NCBI RefSeq assembly: GCF_015706575.1
Contig: NW_024037072.1
Coordinates: forward strand, 253,001-317,000
From: Patiria miniata
Taxonomy: Eukaryota; Echinodermata; Asteroidea; Valvatida; Asterinidae
Direction: 5' to 3'
DNA length: 64,000 nt
Position numbers and translations under genes: made by a program. Shown in pieces: positions 36,371 through 49,192 of the stretch (its first letter is position 1; each line of letters opens with the position of its first letter). The notes under the pieces are model-generated. The model was not told the origin of the DNA, ran no database searches, and saw only the letters and a program-made list of their open reading frames with translations.

Positions 36371-38924
36371 GATACTAGCACTTACTTAGTTGAAAAATCG
36401 CGTTATGGTTGCTGTAAAAACAATTAGCCTAGGCCTACAACAGCCACTGCCCAAAAAACACCTTTTTCATCGTCTTTTTTTTTCTCCCTTTTAATTTTAC
36501 TCTCTCTCCTTTCTCAAGTTTCTGCTTCCTCTCCTCCTGTCCTATCCTGTGGACACAATGAATTCAATGCTATGAATGTGTCCGAAAACTGGGCGCACTA
36601 ATTTATTTGAAAACCGTGTCGGCTCAGGGCAAAACAGCCAAATTTCAAGAACCACATTGAACTTAAGGACAACCCACCGCCTTCATCTGAAAAAAAAAGA
36701 ACATCCACAGAAGGAAACTACAACTGGCTGTATATTAAATCACAGTTTGCATCAATTTTTCAACTTACCATCGGGAAAACTGAGCAAATCAGTAGCAATT
36801 TCGACCAGCGAAATCTCCCACACACAGACGTACGTAAAGTCACGCTATTATTTTCATCATTCATCGATCACTTGGTGGCGCCCTTCCAAGCTTCCATAAA
36901 CTCGCAAATACTTGTGGGAAATTCCATTTTCAAAATTTATCAAAACTTTAGATTCGATTCGGTTTAAAACATATTTCCTTCCCAACATCTGTGCATTGTT
37001 AAAAAAAAAAATTATTAACAAATGCAATAAAAATCAATTTTGTTTAGAAAAAAATAACCCTGGTCACTTTTTTACCATGTTGAAGAAATCAGATAAAATA
37101 TTTACATGTACATCTTGAAAATTCAGTTCAGCTCCACCAAATTTACGCGAGCAAAATTAAACAGGATAGATACATCAAAATCCAAGAAAGCCTTCTACAT
37201 GTAATGATTTTTTCACTACTTTAAACTATGCAAGGCAGAAACCCAAGAGTGTTTGGCAATATATTTTTTTTAACTGTAAAGTCCACCGTTCTCTCAAACG
37301 ATCCCTCATGTCCAGCCCCCCCCCCCCCTCTTGAAGACAAAGACAAGACAAGGAGTCAAGGACACTACACAAAATAACCAACATCTCAAACAATTACAAT
37401 AAATAGGTTTTTCATAAGGATTGTTTTCTGTAACAGGATGGGTAACCATGTAATCTACATTTTCCAGGTAATATACATATTTTTAATAGAGGATTACATT
37501 GTTGTGAATTAACCAGGTGCCAATTCCATGGCACTCCTTGCAGAGCTCAGCAAATAATTGCTGATTAGCCTAAACAAGTTACTGACCAAGATCCCATGGT
37601 ATGGATATGTTTGTTGGTACAGTGTACCTGGTTTTAAACAATATTTTCTTCATAACACCTCCATGAATTTGGGCCAAGAACTGGACTGCACTTAGTAGAG
37701 ACATGGAGGGTCTACTCCTTCCTCCATGGCAGAGAATACCAAAAACCACCAATAAAAAACACTGAAATTACAGTGTTGCCATAATGTCACGTGACCATCT
37801 TAAGAAAACGAAACCTTGATAAAGGTCATACAAATAAATAATTCACTGTTAGCATGATACAAATATGTACAAGACTTCCCACATAAAATCTGTAGTAAAA
37901 GAGCACAGAGATGAGCCTAAATTATATTTTTGTTTAATGGACTGAACTTTTCGTTTTCAAGAACAAAACGTCTTAAAATCAAATGGGTACGTATATATGT
38001 ACCTTTAAAAACAATTCAGCTTTCCCTTTTTGCAAGGGAAAAACATACAGCAGGAAAAAACACAGACAATGAATCACAAAGAATTTTGTAACGGGTTGGG
38101 TACTTGTAATCAATCTTAAGCATAACCCCCAAGTTCCTTCAAAAGCCATCCGGGTTTGCAAGATTTTGCAGGATTTAGAAAGGCACAGTCCAACAATAAT
38201 TAGAATTGAGGTGCCACTGTGTTCAGCACATGAGAGGATTTTGGAGGATTCAGCACTGTTTCATATCGAGTACATGATTAATTCAGAAATTTAAAGTTAC
38301 ATTTGGCATAGCAAAAAAAAAAATTTCTGTCATGCAACACACGTGCTTTTTAACAAAACTATATGTACAGTCACTAGATGTATAATATGGAGTTTGAGGC
38401 AAGTTCTTGCAACAAATGGTTTCTTTTATACAAGTATATAAAAATGTACTTATGAATATTTCAGCTTTTGATTTAAGATAAACAGAGATGTTAATACAAT
38501 GTACATTTTGTACATTTATGTACAGAGAATAGAGAACAACTATCATTTGAAATTTCAAAACTTGATCAATTTGGGAGTAAAGTGATAAGAAAGTAGGATT
38601 TTGGGGGGGAACTGTTGTATAACTTTGAAGACATCAGCACAACAAACTTTACTGTAATATTGGACTGTGACTGTTTTTCAAAGCAATACAAGTACATCAT
38701 AATATGAACTTGTGACCACTATAGGTACACATCGTGTGTTCTCTCAGCCATTTCAATTCGTGGTGAAACCAAACTTTTTCCAGACTTCGCAATTTTTACA
38801 ACCTGATTCCACTATCAAACCTCCCTAGTCCAATCATCCCAGTTTTTCACTCTCAAAATACAAATGAAGAGGTTGTCTTCATAAAAATCAGATTTCAACA
38901 AATCTACTGAATGGGTGGATATCA

Positions 38925-41900
38925 TTAACTAGTATCCAGTGCGTGTTCACCCATCTGTAAGACCACTGCGTTAGTCAGTGCTTCCTGGTCCGGTGTAGAA
39001 ACCACGATCTCCTCAGTTGCACCGGATTTGGGAGAACTCTCATCGAAATCATCCTTCCCTTTCTTATTGGTGTGCGTCTTGACGTGTTTGGACAGGTGAT
39101 CACTCCGCATGAAGCGCTTGGAGCAAGATGGACAGGAAAAGCGCTTCTCACCTGATCAGAGAGGAATGAAGACATCCAGAATTAGAACACTTACACAAGA
39201 GTTGCGGAAAGCTTCCAAAGTTAAAACACTATGTTAAGAAACTTGAGACTGAACTGGCAGTGTGATCTGTGATGGACTTGTGTTTGACTTGATTAAAACT
39301 CGGATGTGTGAATGTAGCATTTGATTGCAACTTTGTCTGAGACTGATGGGAATCCATTTCTCGTTTCTCAGGTATTAATCCCTGTGCATATGTACCTGTA
39401 TGCGTCCGACGATGCCTCTGTAGCTCATCCGACCTTGTGAACCGCTTCCCACAGAACAGCCAGTTGCAGACGAAGGGTCTCTCTCCTGTATGCCATCTCA
39501 GGTGAGCTCGCAGGTGAGACGTCTTGCCGTACACTTTGCCGCAACCGGAGATGTGACAGATGTGCTGCTTCTTGCGACCCTCCGCATTCAAATTCCTGAG
39601 CAAGGGAATACACGTGTATGAAAAGTGAAAGTAACGACTAAAGACTCAAAATGGCAGTTTATTCAGAAATTCTTGTTACTACAAATGCCTGTTTACTTGT
39701 GACTGTCAAGAAAGAAGACCACATACCTCCCCTCACTGTCTTTGCAGTTTGGACATGTACATGCCACCCGTCGCAGTCTTTTCTGTGCTGGCTGTTGTGT
39801 GGATTGGTTCTGGTTCTCCTCCTCGTCAGACCCAAATGAGTTGTCCATACTGAGAGTTGCATTAGGCTGGACCTGGGCTATGACCTGGCTCTGTCCCTGC
39901 CACTTCTTGTCCTGGATGACATTACCTTGTTGGGAGACTGTGAAGACAATCAGTTCAAAATTAGACTTTGAACTGGGGGTCATTTTCTCAGACACAAAAT
40001 TGAAACAAGAAACAAGACAAGGTTTGCCAAGTCAAGATGGACCAAAAGGTCTCAGCTTAGGACATTATTTTTACAAAGTGACTCAGCCGTTATTGAAGTC
40101 AGTCAGAGAGTCAGTTTTTCAAGTCCAGCCAAAAAAAAGTACTCAATATACTTAGGCATAGAGACAGAGTTTTGAGGACCAACCAACTAATCTTCAAGTA
40201 GATTAGAGAACTACAAAGAAATGTTCGAAAATTATGCAGGAACATCAATACAATTTTAATGGGTAAGAGGGGTTCTTTCTTTAAAAATTTCTGAAAGAGA
40301 AATTGTTCTGGAGTCTGGAATTGTAGACCATTTCTTGAAAATGTAAAATTATGTATGATTCTTAATCTGCTTACATCAACGGCCGACTTTGGTCTTTGGT
40401 CTTAAACCAGTGAAATGGTAGATAAATCACAATGTGTACATCTACTTCTACAAGTAAATGTATCATACACTGCAATTCATAAAAGAAATGAAATCTCTAT
40501 TTTTAATTTTTTTTGAAGTAGTATTTTTACATACTTTTTTTATTATTAATTAGAATAAGGGCTGACATTTATGTGAAATTAATGTGCTATGATCCTACTG
40601 AAGAGTCAGGTCTAAGTTTGGTTTGCAGAAGAAAATGAGTACACATGTACATGTATATCAGTAAATAAATATTTGGACATCATTACTGAAAATTCATTAT
40701 TAAATCACTACAAAAATATAAATCATACACTCAGATGACTCAAAATTGGTGTAAAAGCACAGAGTTAATTGGTTTTGCAATATTATGCGAGATTGTGGTT
40801 GGCTGTCGTGGGTGTACAATTTCATTTGATGGGCACAAAAATATGAAACTGCTGACGCAAATGGATCCACTGGGACATAAAGCAATTGACTATAGATATA
40901 AGTAACTTACACTGTCCATGTAAGATGATATTTGTAAGGATCAAATTATCCATTGTCATGATTGTAGAAATCAAATTTAACATGCTCCATAAGATAATCT
41001 TATTTGAAATGAAGGAATTTATGAACAATTGACAGTCCAAGAAATAATTTTCCAATTGAACTCAACGCATCATGAAAGCTCACATTTCTACCTCATCATC
41101 ATTAATAAATGCAGGCTTGAAATTGTGTCTGGGTTCGGATTCAACTTCGATTCGATGTGATGAAATTTCTCCCATCTTATGAATGTACACAAGGGACGGC
41201 AAAGGACAGTTTGACGACTGTTCTTGTGACTCTGAATTTATTGCAACATATGAAAATATATGTGGCTTCAAACTTACACCTGTTCCAATAAATTAGACTT
41301 GCATTTCTTTTCATGATGACATACACATGAACACAACACAACGATCAAAACTGATATATTGTGCACTGCCAGGCCATTTATGTCATAACTCAGACATGGT
41401 TTTCATGTTCCCAGTTTACCCAAGTTTAACCCCACGGTTACATAAAATGCTGAAGGAAAAAATATGCAGGTTAGGAATTTTTGGGAGGGCAGTAAGTCAC
41501 AGATAAATGTGTGCATTCTCATAAAGCCATATTTGCAAGTGATTGACTACCACTAAGTTAGCACAATGACCCAAAATACCAAACTACTAATTTGCTTAAA
41601 GGCAGAGTAGATCGTTTGCAGCTACCCAAAAAGTAACTGACAAAATTATTGTTGAAAAGCTGAGGCATACTTGGTTAAAGATAGTAATGACAATAAACTC
41701 CACGTAACTTTATTCTTTCTGGCATGCTGTCATTTGAAGAAAACAATAAAAGAAGGCTGTTTCCAAAGATGTGTCAAGTGACGCATTTGTTGAAATTTCC
41801 AAAATTGATGAAAAAGATGACCATTCTTCAGACATTTTGAAAAACACACACGAAAAAATGCTACTACCCAGTTGAACCGGGTCCAAGGTTAAAAATAACC

Positions 41901-43824
41901 CAACCAAATCCAACCCATTCCAAGTCCAACACAACCTGACAAAACCAAACTAAACTGATTAAGACCTTGATGATCTAAGAAGTAAACAAAGCAGAGGCTT
42001 CACTCTTTACTGCTTTTCCAAAGGGATTACGCTAAATAAAAAAACTTCCATAAATTTGTGTAGACTAGAGGGATTCAGTTTTACACATATTTTTCCTGTG
42101 TACACTCGCTCAAGTTATAAAAACAAATAAACATTACAAAAAGGATTTGAGTTGGAAAAAAGATTTAAAATATCTGAAAATCACCTGATTATTCATGCAG
42201 TTGTCTGACTGATCTTGAAGACTGATCATGTGCCTATGCGAGTTGATTGGCCGTGATGGAACTAGCCTTTGTCAAGGCATTCATCGATAGCGTTCGTTCG
42301 TTCTTCGCCTACTGATTTGTAAAATTTGCATATTGTAGTCGCGTGGGTTAACTATTCGTGCTACAATGCATAGCGCACAGCTAGTGTTTATGTTTTGAGC
42401 GGCCAGATACCATAACGGACACTGTCGACGAATGCCTTAACCAAGACTAGTTCCCACGAGGCGCAAGCAAATCGCAGGTCAACCAAAAAGGCAAGCTAAA
42501 AACATCCTTCTCAGAAACAGTTGTCACCTCAGGGTGTTTAGTTCCCACATGACAATAGGCCACATCCCTATGACCTGTCAATCCTTAGCTATGGTGTAAA
42601 TTGATTGGTCCAATGTTAAAAGGCCATTAGCCATCATGCAAGAAACATACGGAGTGAACTTCCTGACTACATGCACCACACCCGATGGCATTTTAAAGAC
42701 TTTGCAAATCTGTAAATTGGGTTTTACTGCGTTTTTGCATAACAGGCAGATTTCATCATAAGTCAGTCACATTCAAAAATAATTTATTGAACATTAGTGC
42801 TGTGAAACGCCGCTATAACCATGATAACATACATTTGGCTATAACAAACATCCCCTTTGGCTCCCGAAATAGTAAACTCAATTATAATGCACAATCACTA
42901 TAATGAACGACCACTATAAGGATTAAGGAACATTCTTTATGGACCCCATCGTATTCGTTATAGTGGCGTTCTACTGTACAGAGTGCAAGTATGATAACAT
43001 GCACCAAAACTCCCCTTAACATTTTTTTTTTTCGAGAATACAGCTTAAAACTCTCATTAAATATTCAAGTCAGATTTGAAGGTTTGCATGGTGAGGATAG
43101 CAATAAGATTAAGTTGATGGTTACACCATGCATGCCATGCAACAAATATCTTTTGAACCTGGGAAAAACCAGTTCTTTTCAAAAAAGAGATTTGTTACAT
43201 GGTGCAAATGTAAAGTGTAATTTATATAGTTCATAATTAAATTACATGTACTGTATACGACTCATTCTCAGCAAGCTTCATTCTCAGCATGTTTCAGCCT
43301 GAAAGTTTTTAACTTGTACTAAACATACCTGTTACTGATGCTGGCCTTGCATTTGTTGCTGCTGCAGTTGTTGCAATCTGTTGAATCTGTACTCCCATAG
43401 GCACCAAATTACCCCCAGTTGACAGGCTGAAATTGGGCAGTGCTGTAACAGTCTGCGTTGCAGCTACTGAACCAACACTCCCAGCACCAGCAGTGGTGGT
43501 TAAAATCTGCTGTGGTTGTGACACAGCTCCAGGGATGCTTAGGCCCTGTATCTGTAAGCCTTGAATGTTGAAGGTGTTGTTAGGGGAACGTACTGCTGTT
43601 AGGATAGAACCGGGTAGGATCGTGGCCATCTGTTGCTGCCCTGGCAACTGTATGGCTTGGACATTGTTTTGAGGTTGCAGGATGATATTCTGGATGGCTT
43701 GTTGGCCGGTCCCAGCCTGGGCTGGGATAGTGATAGTCTGCTGTGCTGCTGATGTGTTGATGATCGGCAACCCGGTACCTTGTTGGATGGTGTAAGTCTG
43801 TTGGACGGGTTGGACGGTGAAGCT

Positions 43825-43858
<34 letters not shown>

Positions 43859-44986
43859 GGTTGTGATGAGCGGGCTTGAATATTTGTGATTTGTTGTTGC
43901 TGATGTGGTAAAGTCACTGCATTCTGCTGTGGGTGGTGTTGGAGCTGTCAAAGAGGACAAAAACAGATTAAACACAGATTAAATGATTGTCAAATGACAA
44001 CAGTTTGTGAATGATGGTTGAAAACTGAACATACAATATACTCTAGACTAGGACCATAATAAAAATTATTTTTTTATAACACTGCGAAAGAGCTTTTATA
44101 ATTCTCTAGTCCGAGAGTAACTTGGACCCAACTTATCACCTTTTTAACAATCGGACACGGTCTGGCGATCGTCAGACCATGTCCGAATGTTGAAAAAGCG
44201 ATAAGTTGGGTCCAAGCGTACATATGTACATCCATACAAGTGCAAATCAGGATGGCTACCTGAACTGGCTGTGACATGCTGATACTAACTGGAATTGCAG
44301 TTGACTGCTGGGGTTGAATGACAACCTGCTGTTGTTGCTGCAATTGTTGCTGTTGTTGCGGGACAACCTGTGCCACGGAAATCTGCTGTGGTTGATGATG
44401 CTGTTGATTTTGATGCTGCAACGACTGGTCAGCAGTGACTATCTGCTGCGGCTGTGCTTGAAACTGCTGCGGTTGAATCTGAACAGCATTTGTGAAATCT
44501 TGCTGCATCGGTGATGCAGCCACTATGCTGTACACTTGCTGCTGTTGTTCTGTCATGTTACCCGCAGTGTTAACCATGGGTGCCAGTTGAAATGTAATGG
44601 GCTGTGAGTGTGAGGCAACTCGGGGTGTAGTAGCGATGTTCTGCACAACTGGGCTTGTTTGTGTCTGGATGAGTTGCCCATTCTGAAAGGCAAGGTTTGT
44701 GATGTTCGGAGCCGCAGATCGGATGATGGTTGGTGACTGGTTGATGGCACCGGCAATTTGGTTGGCAATAATGTTGCCATCTGCATCTAGCTGAATCTGC
44801 GGGATGATGTTGTACTGGAAGGTACCGCCTGTCCCCGCTGCAGTATTGCTGGTGTTAGAATTTGCTGCTGCAGCTGTCAAGATCTGGGCCGGCTGTATGA
44901 TCTGCTGCTGCTGCTGGGGATTCCAATTCAGGATGTTAGCTGTGTTGCCGGTCGTTCCTTGCTTGCTGTTGTTCGTCTCAATCACA

Positions 44987-45025
<39 letters not shown>

Positions 45026-45580
45026 AAGACAGGTGCGCCAATCTGAACGGGAAAAGCAGAGATGGTCTGGAATTGTGGCTGTTGTTGTGCAGCTGGAATG
45101 GTTGTTATTATGCCGTTGGCTCCCACACAAATTTGCGTTTCTGCCGCGGGTTGGAAGCCCTGATTCTGCCCCACAAACCGGATGGCGGTGGTTGTTGCAG
45201 TGTTTACAGCTTCCTCGGGCGGAGATCCTATCTTACTACAAGTTGCTGCCAGCAAAGCAAGAGGAGAAGGTTGTTGTTGGCCGCTATTGTCTCCCTAGTG
45301 CAAGAAGTGAGAACAACAACGATGATGTACTGATTTGGGGTTTTTGTTCTTTGATAATTTGTTTTCACGGGGGGACGGATTATGGGCGGGTTTTAGGTGT
45401 GGGTGTGGGTTAGCCTTACGGAAGTTATGAACGAATGAGGCTAGGCCAAGCCTACGAATGAAACCTACCAGCCAAAAAAGGCGGATTAAAATGGCTTATT
45501 AAATATATTTTAGTTACCTGCGTTGTGGTGGTGGGTTGGATGTACTCCGACTGTGTTCTGGTAGTGGACACGGTCGTCAT
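38925..45580 (-). CDS. Sp1/Sp3/Sp4-type GC-box transcription factor, 6 exons
   Basis: Nuclear C2H2 activator of the Sp1-4 subfamily. Exons in coding order: 45518-45580, 44260-45294, 43329-43944, 39727-39937, 39396-39595, 38925-39151. All phases match, giving 783 residues (human SP1 785). The Sp box [14 protein letters not shown] is at about 31-44, glutamine-rich and serine/threonine/asparagine-rich activation regions at about 50-570, an acidic GSDEEEN patch before the Btd box CTCPNC (631-636), and three fingers at about 653-735 with helices KTSHLRA, RSDELQR and RSDHLSK. These helices predict binding to GGGGCGGGG-type GC boxes. A 48-residue tail ends in LDTS. Two CAG-encoded polyglutamine runs (near 44996-45026 and 43826-43857) are likely length-variable. 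Which vertebrate paralogue it matches cannot be settled, and a single Sp1-4 gene is usual in invertebrates. It is followed on the same strand by the PHD-Sp gene. Confidence 0.95.
42258..42454. mobile_element. Short MITE with GGAACTAG termini
   Basis: GGAACTAGCCTTTGTCAAGGCATTC at the left edge (25 bases with mismatches) pairs with the right edge GAATGCCTTAACCAAGACTAGTTCC. There is no coding content. It is in the large intron of the Sp1/3/4 gene between exons 43329-43944 and 39727-39937. Confidence 0.65.
42795..42978. mobile_element. Pogo/Tigger-like MITE, TA-flanked
   Basis: The ends TAGTGCTGTGAAACGCCGC and GTGGCGTTCTACTGTA, followed inward by CTATAAC and GTTATAG, resemble the CAGTAGAACGCC(G/A)CTATAAC termini that I associate with pogo/Tigger-derived MITEs. 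TA lies at both edges. There is no transposase frame. Confidence 0.5.
44121..44216. repeat. 96-bp hairpin just downstream of Sp exon 2
   Basis: CTTGGACCCAACTTATC pairs with GATAAGTTGGGTCCAAG, and the inner part CGGACACGGTCTG pairs with CAGACCATGTCCG around a short loop. It begins 44 bases into intron 2 of the Sp1/3/4 gene (coding-strand order). It is most simply a small MITE; a structured RNA is possible but unsupported. Confidence 0.6.
44996..45026 (-). repeat. CAG triplet repeat encoding polyglutamine in the Sp gene
   Basis: On the + strand this is an almost pure CTG run. In the Sp1/3/4 coding frame it gives about 12 consecutive glutamines (after VLQ, before HVIET). A second, less pure run is at 43826-43857. 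Both lie in glutamine-rich activation regions. Confidence 0.9.
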
Positions 45581-46601
45581 TTTGATCGAATTCCCAGTGT
45601 TTTAATGGTCCATTCGCATCAAGAGAGCGACAGCCCTAACATGAATAAAAATGGCACCGACGTAAGCGCAAACACAACGACCACGCCATTTGCGCATTCA
45701 GGCGTCTGTTTACCCTCATTAAGGATAAATATTACTACGCGTATACAACAGAGCAACATTTCAAGAAGAATTGTCGTTCTTATACCGCTTAAAAGCTTTT
45801 TTCATGTCCTTTTTGTTTAAAAATCGAACTATAACACCTTAATAACATCAATGGATCAAATTATATTTCGGACAAACACATTGTCTGTCACTACATTAGA
45901 CGCGTATGGACACAGATTTGTGAAATGGGACAATGAACGGTGCCCGGAAAAAACGCGGTTGATTGACGTCCGAAAGCCGGGGCGGCCCACTACGGTAACT
46001 TCAAAGCAGGCTGCCGAAACAGTTTTCAATTTTCCCCTATAAACGGCTTCCACTAAATAAATGTCCTACCTGATCTTGGTATTGCTGGGCAATGTCAAAA
46101 AAAGCTGTACCTAAAGGATATATATGTGCTTTGGTTTTCCGCTCCCCCCAACATCCCACTTTTGCATAATTTATGAGTCCCTCATGTATCATTTGAATGT
46201 CAAAGTTCGAACCGCCAGACGGGGCATTAGAAACTGTGACACAACGCCATGAACATTTTTTTTAGTAAACAACCAGTTGCAAAAACAGGGCTGCCGGCAA
46301 TGTGACGACTGCTATCGAAATTACTATCATAGTCATACTGAATTTTAAAAAATAGTTAAATATGACCAAAGATTTTGAATGATAAAAAAATTCAACGGTC
46401 CACTCTCTCTAAACATCGGCTTTCGCAGGTCCTGAAATTGACGGTGCAAAAGTGTTTATAGCTCCATGATTTGACGAAAAACGTACACCCGTCGATTAAT
46501 TAATGGGGGCTAGCCGAGGATTTCTTCAAAGTTGACCATAAATTAAATTGGGCCCACTCGATTTTTTGATAGTCTAGTCGACCATGACAGATTATAACGT
46601 A

Positions 46602-46855
46602 AGAACAACATTTTTTAATTTAATTTATAAAAGGGATTTTGCAGTGCACATTTTCAAAACATGACGAAAACTTTAAACCAAAAATAATTTTGACCTATTA
46701 AACGAACATTCTTGATGACATGTCATAGAACAACATTTTGAATTTGATTTATGAGGGATTTTGCAGCGCGCATTTTCAAAAACTTATGAAACCTTAACCC
46801 TTTGGACCAACAATTATTTTGACCTCCTAACGAACTTTCTGTATATGTCATATTT
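46602..46855. repeat. Tandem duplication of a 125-bp AT-rich unit
   Basis: Two copies (starting about 46602 and 46727) share AGAACAACATTTT, a TTTATGAGGGATTTTGCAG-like block, GCACATTTTCAAAA, and AATTTTGACCTATTAAACGAAC / TATTTTGACCTCCTAACGAAC. Noticeable divergence suggests an old duplication. No coding content. Confidence 0.65.
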
Positions 46856-47420
46856 TATTTGTATTTTTTTTTATGATGATTATTTTTTGGAGGGTGGACC
46901 TTCGTTAACGGGCCTCAAATGCTCGAGCCTTGAATTCTGAGTGTCAGCCACCAAAATGCAATTTGCATTTTGCCTGGAGTGATCGCGATTATCCGGGCTA
47001 TGATCTTGGCCGATCGACAAACCACGACGTCGGCTTGAATAAGCCGAAAATGGCTCTTTGATGTTTCCGCCCTGTCGGCAAGATAAAAGCAGAGTAAAGC
47101 AACCGCCTCTCTACGTTTTCACAAGTGAAACTTATACGTTTCTTCGGCAGATTAGCGAAATTACCCCTAAAAAATAACTTGTCTCGATCACAACCATGCA
47201 AATGGTGAATCCATTTCAATTCATCTGCGTCTACATGAGAGTTTGTCAAATCACTTTTATTGGCGTAGTTTTAGAACCAGACACTCGGTGAACTACATGT
47301 ATATTTACTGTAGCGGTTTCCTATCCCCACAGCAAACGAAAGTCAAGCAATTAGTGCCGAGTCACGCTGGGCATATTTACCGGCGGTACCGTACCGCTAG
47401 TATTCATAAAGCATCAAAGG

Positions 47421-47500
47421 CCATTGGTCATATGCAATATCGTGACGTACCGCCCATTGGGTGTCCACTAGGGACATAAAGGCGGGCGAGTGGGCGGACA
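47421..47500. promoter_or_regulatory. CCAAT / CRE / GC-box motif cluster
   Basis: In 80 bases there are two inverted CCAAT boxes (CCATTGG at about 47421 and 47455), an octamer-like ATATGCAAT, a CRE-like TGACGTA (47443-47449), and three GC-box-like motifs (CCGCCC, GGCGGGCG, GTGGGCGG). This looks like a promoter, perhaps an upstream start for the - strand Sp gene or a + strand RNA. No exon could be tied to it. Confidence 0.35.
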
Positions 47501-49192
47501 CTTAGTTACCATCAGTGGGTCCCGTGCACGTTTGTGTCAACCCACGAGATCACCAGGCCGTGCACAAGTTTCTTTCGGCAGATGGCTGGGAAAGTAATAT
47601 CATGGAGGAACAAGGTTGTCACAAACGGTTTGTCTTCCGAATATCTGCGCATTCGGCCGAAGAATTCATTTTTAATGGCAGAAATGGCCTGCCAAAATCG
47701 TACTGACTTGAAAACAACGATTCTACCAGATAGTTGTAGAACTGTTCTTCCGATGGAGGTAGGCTCCCGTGAACTGACAGTGAGCACATGCACGTGCGTA
47801 GGCGGTCAGGCTATTACGTAATTCCGGGCCCTGCCCAGCTAATTAAGACACAACTTGTGTAAACAAAACGCCCACTATATTTGGAAGAAACTCGCGGTAC
47901 GGATGCAATTTGTACGCGTACATCTAAAAACGAGTGACGTTAACAAAAAAAAATGTCACCGTTGGCCGCCCTTCATTGCAGAAATAAATGTGACCCTTCT
48001 TGATACACAGTTATGAATTTTATGAAAGGAAACTTTCAATAAAGCGGGTGTACAATTTACACACGCGCAGGTTTGATAAGGTCATACGGAGCACAATGAC
48101 AGAATACGAATATATATTTTAAAATAACCCAAAAAACAAACAAACATACAAACACCACACGGTTAATAACGAAAAAGGAGGAGGAAATTTGTCTTTCAGT
48201 TTTAGTCAGTTTTAAAATTGGTTTTAATATAACTGTTTCAGGTACAGACCGTACTTGCACAATGGTAGCTGACCTTTCGTGATCCATACCGGTACTATAC
48301 TTTCCAGATATTAAACCGAGAGGCAATAAATGTTCCAGACATAAATGTTGCACTTAGCAATTACAATGAACATAATCTGATTTGTGAAATGATTTATAAA
48401 AAAAAATTTTTAATGAGGGACAATACTTTAAAAAAAAAATTGTTATTACCTCTGTGTCTCTCTTAGGCAACAACAAAATAATTGATATTAATATCTTTTT
48501 ATTAATTTTAGCCTTTTTGGCAAAGAGTCCACAAAAAGATAAGATATTCTAAAAGTAATACCAAGAATAACTTATGTTTTATTTATACTTAAAATGGGTC
48601 ATAAAAAATCAAAAGAGGGATCTGTGTGCATCCACAGCTTAGAGAAAATTATGAAATAGATGGGAGGGGCTAAAGGGGTTAGAGGGGGTCCTTCCCCGTA
48701 GTAACCCAAACCATCTACGTAACAGGTTTTGGGATTACAAGTCAGGAGTAGCAAAGCACATTCACATAAAATAAGACCTTTTTTTGGAAATATGCTGGAT
48801 TTGCACAATTTCCCACATTACAGACACCTAGAAGTAGAGCGAAATGTAAGAAAAAAAAATATATCAGCAATTAGGAAAATGCAATAATGAAAAGGAAATC
48901 TTGCTTCCATACAAGTTTACATGTCCCTTGTGCCTTAAAGATCACTGTCCATGTTATTTGTGAGATCGATAATGCAGGAACTGAGAACTCAGTACTTGTA
49001 GGGTAAATCTGTTTGTGCAAAAAAAAACTCCAAAATAAATCTTTATTTTTTTTCAAACGATTGCAGATGCAACAAACAGGGGGAAAACAGTGTTTTTTGT
49101 GAAATAAAACTGACAAATTCGAAAATGTGTCAGGACAAAATAAATTGAATTTGTTGACGAGCAGGGAAAGTTCATTTTAAAGTAACTGCTGC

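Larger units (their letters stand above)
32206..38924. other. Region between the PHD-Sp gene and the Sp1/3/4 gene
   Basis: No conserved protein was recognised. It should hold the 5' UTR exon(s) and promoter of the PHD-Sp gene and the 3' UTR of the Sp1/3/4 gene; I could not place either exactly. It contains two foldback elements of about 920 bases each (33989-34909 and 35448-36370), a dispersed repeat at about 35105-35300 that is the inverted copy of 4715-4890, poly-C near 37317, and a fragment of a GGATTTTGGAGGATT-type repeat near 38150-38260. Confidence 0.6.

Noticed and set aside
44804-45413. + strand open frames rich in leucine and cysteine
   Set aside because: Antisense shadow of the CAG-rich Sp exon.
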